A stretch of DNA of 25,508 nt from 66-474 sp036279975. GTDB lineage: Bacteria; Pseudomonadota; Gammaproteobacteria; Xanthomonadales; Rhodanobacteraceae. The notes beneath the pieces are model-generated. The model saw only the letters and a program-made list of their open reading frames with translations, was not told where the DNA came from and did not search any database. Shown piece after piece: positions 22,210 through 25,508 of the stretch. The translations under genes and the position numbers were made by a program. Each line of letters opens with the position of its first letter. Position 1 is the first letter of the stretch. The stretch spans positions 1-25,508 of the forward strand of contig DASURP010000005.1 in assembly GCA_036279975.1 (NCBI GenBank), in the 5' to 3' direction.

Positions 22210-22417
22210 TCTGCACCGTGGGGCGGCTTTTTCGGCTTGCCAAGCCCCCCGGGTCGGAGTAGGGTCAACCCAGGGTCGGCCCCTTGCCGACCCCGAGGCG
22301 CCATCGCATGAACCCCGCATTTCCCCCACCTCCATGCACCGCAACCGCGGCGCGTGGATGCGGTGTCGTGCGCGCCGGAATCCATCAAGCGTTGCCCACG
22401 CAAGAGGAGGCTGCTCC

Positions 22418-22639
22418 ATGTTCGAACACCAGCAGAAGGACCACATAGACGCAGTGATGAAGGCGAATCCCGAGTTTCGCCGTCTTTATCAGTACCACCA
22501 GGAGCTCGACAGCAAGGTACGCGATGCGGAACTCGGGGTTCTGCCGATGCACGACAACGAACTGCACGGCATGAAAAAGGAAAAGCTGATGCTGAAGGAC
22601 CGCCTGACCCGGATGTGGGGCGAAATCGGCACCGCGTGA
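22418..22639 (+). CDS. DUF465 (YdcH-like) small protein
   Basis: 73 residues, almost entirely helical and highly charged: MFEHQQKDHIDAVMKANPEF, then RLYQYHQELDSKVRDAELG, then KKEKLMLKDRLTRMWGEI. This is the YdcH/DUF465 pattern, a helical-hairpin or coiled-coil protein of unknown function that is widespread in Proteobacteria. The ATG at 22418 has an excellent AGGAGG (22405-22410) at 7-nt spacing, which rules out the longer frame from 22109. A strong intrinsic terminator follows 27 bp after the stop, and a promoter lies far upstream, so it is a single-gene unit with a long leader. Confidence 0.9.
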   Translation: MFEHQQKDHIDAVMKANPEFRRLYQYHQELDSKVRDAELGVLPMHDNELHGMKKEKLMLKDRLTRMWGEIGTA

Positions 22640-22666
22640 AGCGCTGCGAAAATCCGAAGAATCCTC

Positions 22667-22697
22667 ACCGGCCCGCGCATGCGGGCCGGTTTGTTTT
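22667..22697 (+). terminator. Intrinsic terminator of the DUF465 gene
   Basis: ACCGGCCCGC (22667-22676), loop GCAT, GCGGGCCGGT (22681-22690), then TTGTTTT. A perfect 10-bp GC-rich stem with a T-rich tail. Confidence 0.9.
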
Positions 22698-22722
22698 CGG
22701 CCGAGGGGGATCGATTTTCCCG

Positions 22723-22848
22723 TTCGTCGTTCCGGGGCGGCTTGCAGCTTCAACGATGCCGAACCCGGGACCGGATTTGCAATCCGGCCGACGCACGACC
22801 GTTCCGGATTCCGCCCGCAAGCAGCGCGGGCGGCCCCGGAATGACGAG
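22723..22848. repeat. Palindromic element with TCGTCATTCCGG-type ends, copy C
   Basis: TTCGTCGTTCCGGGG (22723-22737) and CCCCGGAATGACGAG (22834-22848) are inverted ends matching at 13 of 15 positions. Internally CCGCCCGC-N7-GCGGGCGG (22811-22833) forms a perfect 8-bp hairpin. It belongs with the elements at 2769-2871 and 9479-9600 by its ends but has a different interior. No gene lies in 22698-22962. Confidence 0.6.
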
Positions 22849-22962
22849 GGACATGGGCCGCTGACCTATGGGGCGAATCGGCCCGCGTTTTCGTGTGCGC
22901 GGCCCGTGTCCCGAAGGGGCAGGCTATGCAGTGGTCGCCGCCGCGGCGACAATCCGGCGGTC

Positions 22963-23943
22963 ATGCCGCTCTCCACCTCCGTCGTCCTGTGCACCTACAA
23001 CGGCGCCCGCTATCTCGCGGCGCAATGGGCAAGCCTGCTTGCGCAGACGCGCCTGCCCAACGAGATCGTGGTGCGCGACGATGCCTCGACCGATGCGACG
23101 CCCGGCATGCTGGAAGACCTTGCGCGTCGCGCCGCGGACCGCGGAGTGCGCGTAAGGGTGGTCCGCAATCCGCGCAACGTCGGCTATCTGGCGAATTTCG
23201 AGGCGGCCCTTGGCGATGCTTCCGGCGACGTCCTGTTCCTGTGCGACCAGGACGATGTCTGGCACCCCGAAAAGCTCGGCATCCAGCTCGCCGAGTTCGA
23301 GCGCCGTCCGGGATTGCTGCTGCTGTGCGGCGATGCGCGCCGCGTCGATGCCGTCGGGACCGAACTGCCACGCTCGCTGTTCGGGGTGTTGGGCATAAGC
23401 CGGTCGGAACGGCGGCGGATCCACGCGGCACGGGGATTCGAGGTGTTGCTGCGACGCAGCCTTGCAACCGGCGCCACCACGGCGCTGCGGCGCTCGCTGC
23501 TCGCCGGCGCATTGCCGTTTCCCGCGGGCTGGGTGCACGACGAATGGCTGGCCATCATGGCCGCGGCGCGCGGCGGGTTCGATTTCCTTGATTCGGCGCT
23601 GGTCGAGTACCGCCAGCACGCCGCCAACCAGATCGGCATGCCCGAGCGCGGGCTGGCGGCGAAGTGGCAGGACTTGCGGCGGCCGCGCGCGGTCATGATC
23701 GACGCACTGATCGCACGCAATGAAGCGTTGCTGCAACGCTTGCAGGTGCAGGGCGATGCCGTGCCGGCGGCGTGCTGCGCGCAGACTGCCGACAAGTTGC
23801 GCCACCTGCGCGTGCGCGCGGCGATGCACGGCCCGCCCTGGGGACGGTTCGGCGATGTGCTGCGCGAAACCCTCAACGGAAACTACCGCCGGCACGGCAC
23901 GGGTTGGCGTTCGGCCCTGCGCGACTTGTTGCGACGCGGCTGA
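22963..23943 (+). CDS. Family 2 glycosyltransferase (rhamnosyltransferase-like)
   Basis: 326 residues. GT2 enzymes use a nucleotide-sugar to extend surface polysaccharide or modify glycans. The GT-A fold is evident: VVLCTYNGARYLAAQWASLL at the start, DDASTD (39-44), NVGYLANFEAAL, and the metal-binding DQDDVW (95-100). A later GWVHDEWLA supplies the conserved acidic catalytic pair. No membrane span is evident. The ATG at 22963 matches the family N-terminus; its Shine-Dalgarno sequence is weak (GGCGG), and the open frame upstream runs through the repeat element and DUF465 and is not related. It is a lone glycosyltransferase, not in a polysaccharide cluster, so substrate and product cannot be inferred. 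Confidence 0.87.
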   Translation: MPLSTSVVLCTYNGARYLAAQWASLLAQTRLPNEIVVRDDASTDATPGMLEDLARRAADRGVRVRVVRNPRNVGYLANFEAALGDASGDVLFLCDQDDVWHPEKLGIQLAEFERRPGLLLLCGDARRVDAVGTELPRSLFGVLGISRSERRRIHAARGFEVLLRRSLATGATTALRRSLLAGALPFPAGWVHDEWLAIMAAARGGFDFLDSALVEYRQHAANQIGMPERGLAAKWQDLRRPRAVMIDALIARNEALLQRLQVQGDAVPAACCAQTADKLRHLRVRAAMHGPPWGRFGDVLRETLNGNYRRHGTGWRSALRDLLRRG

Positions 23944-23947
23944 ACGA

Positions 23948-23983
23948 GCCCGTTTGGCGGCTGCCCGCCGGCACGTAACGGGC
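23948..23983 (+). other. Nested hairpin after the glycosyltransferase gene
   Basis: GCCCGTT (23948-23954) pairs with AACGGGC (23977-23983), and inside them GGCGG-CTGC-CCGCC (23956-23969) forms a second stem. It starts 5 bp after the stop codon. There is no T-run, so it could stabilise the 3' end or be a weak terminator. Confidence 0.4.
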
Positions 23984-24074
23984 CGGAATCAGCGGTGCAT
24001 CGGTTATCATGGAAAGTCGCGTCCGGCGGCACGCCGGACCCGTCACTCCATCACTGGCCGGGCCCCGCAATCCC

Positions 24075-25442
<1,368 letters not shown>

Positions 25443-25468
25443 TCGCATGCTTCACGCCGGCGTCACGG

Positions 25469-25490
25469 TCGCGCGCAGGCGCGCTCCTAC
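25469..25490. repeat. Single GTAG-type REP after cystathionine beta-synthase
   Basis: TCGCGCGCAGGCGCGCTCCT plus AC, followed by GAAAAGC, matches the first part of the array unit at 18964. It lies 26 bp after the stop codon. A second, facing copy might lie beyond the window end. Confidence 0.75.
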
Positions 25491-25508
25491 GAAAAGCTGC
25501 TCAGACAC

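Noticed and set aside
24009..24074. ATG at 24009 as the cystathionine beta-synthase start
   Set aside because: The extra 22 residues are not family-like and the ATG overlaps a plausible -10 hexamer (TATCAT).

Overview
The window is high-GC gammaproteobacterial chromosome. I place it in the Xanthomonadales/Lysobacterales, most like the Rhodanobacteraceae. This rests on the gene content (rhlB divergent from trxA-rho, ftsEX followed by a receiver protein and then rpoH, a MATE exporter, sppA, pilU) and on intergenic repeats starting with GTAG, the REP type known from this order. The family assignment is an inference; no rRNA or other marker gene is present.

Layout. Positions 1-331 hold no convincing gene, only an AT-rich inverted repeat that looks like an operator. 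It sits directly before an overlapping hipB-hipA toxin-antitoxin pair (332-1914), the one clearly accessory locus. Convergent to it lies a minus-strand block: trxA (5163-4837), rho (4417-2912) and a LOG-family nucleotide phosphoribohydrolase (2710-2132). rhlB (5421-6746) diverges from trxA, the same arrangement as in enterobacteria. Next on the plus strand come ftsE-ftsX (overlapping), a tandem-receiver protein whose first receiver is degenerate, ung, and rpoH. rpoH ends at a clear intrinsic terminator and faces priA on the minus strand. Behind priA is a minus-strand pair (DUF3667 membrane protein, DUF4286 protein) that diverges from a MATE exporter followed by sppA. pilU (minus) then diverges from a lipoprotein/OmpA-like envelope pair. 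The window closes with a small DUF465 (YdcH-like) gene, a family 2 glycosyltransferase and cystathionine beta-synthase.

Most genes are housekeeping: RNA termination and decay (rho, rhlB), redox (trxA), cell-division wall hydrolysis control (ftsEX), DNA repair and replication restart (ung, priA), and heat shock (rpoH). The more interesting content is between the genes. A perfect CIRCE-type operator (TTGGCACTC-N9-GAGTGCCAA) lies in the rpoH leader, which predicts that the HrcA repressor controls the heat-shock sigma factor. Two perfect DnaA boxes form an 11-bp-arm palindrome upstream of priA. A palindrome shared with the rhlB-ftsE intergenic region is found in frame inside priA. A 65-bp exact duplication carrying two hairpins lies between trxA and rho. 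At least three families of short palindromic repeats are scattered through the gaps. I found no CRISPR array, tRNA, rRNA, transposase, integrase or phage gene. I did not find a convincing new multi-gene system; the strongest leads are regulatory.
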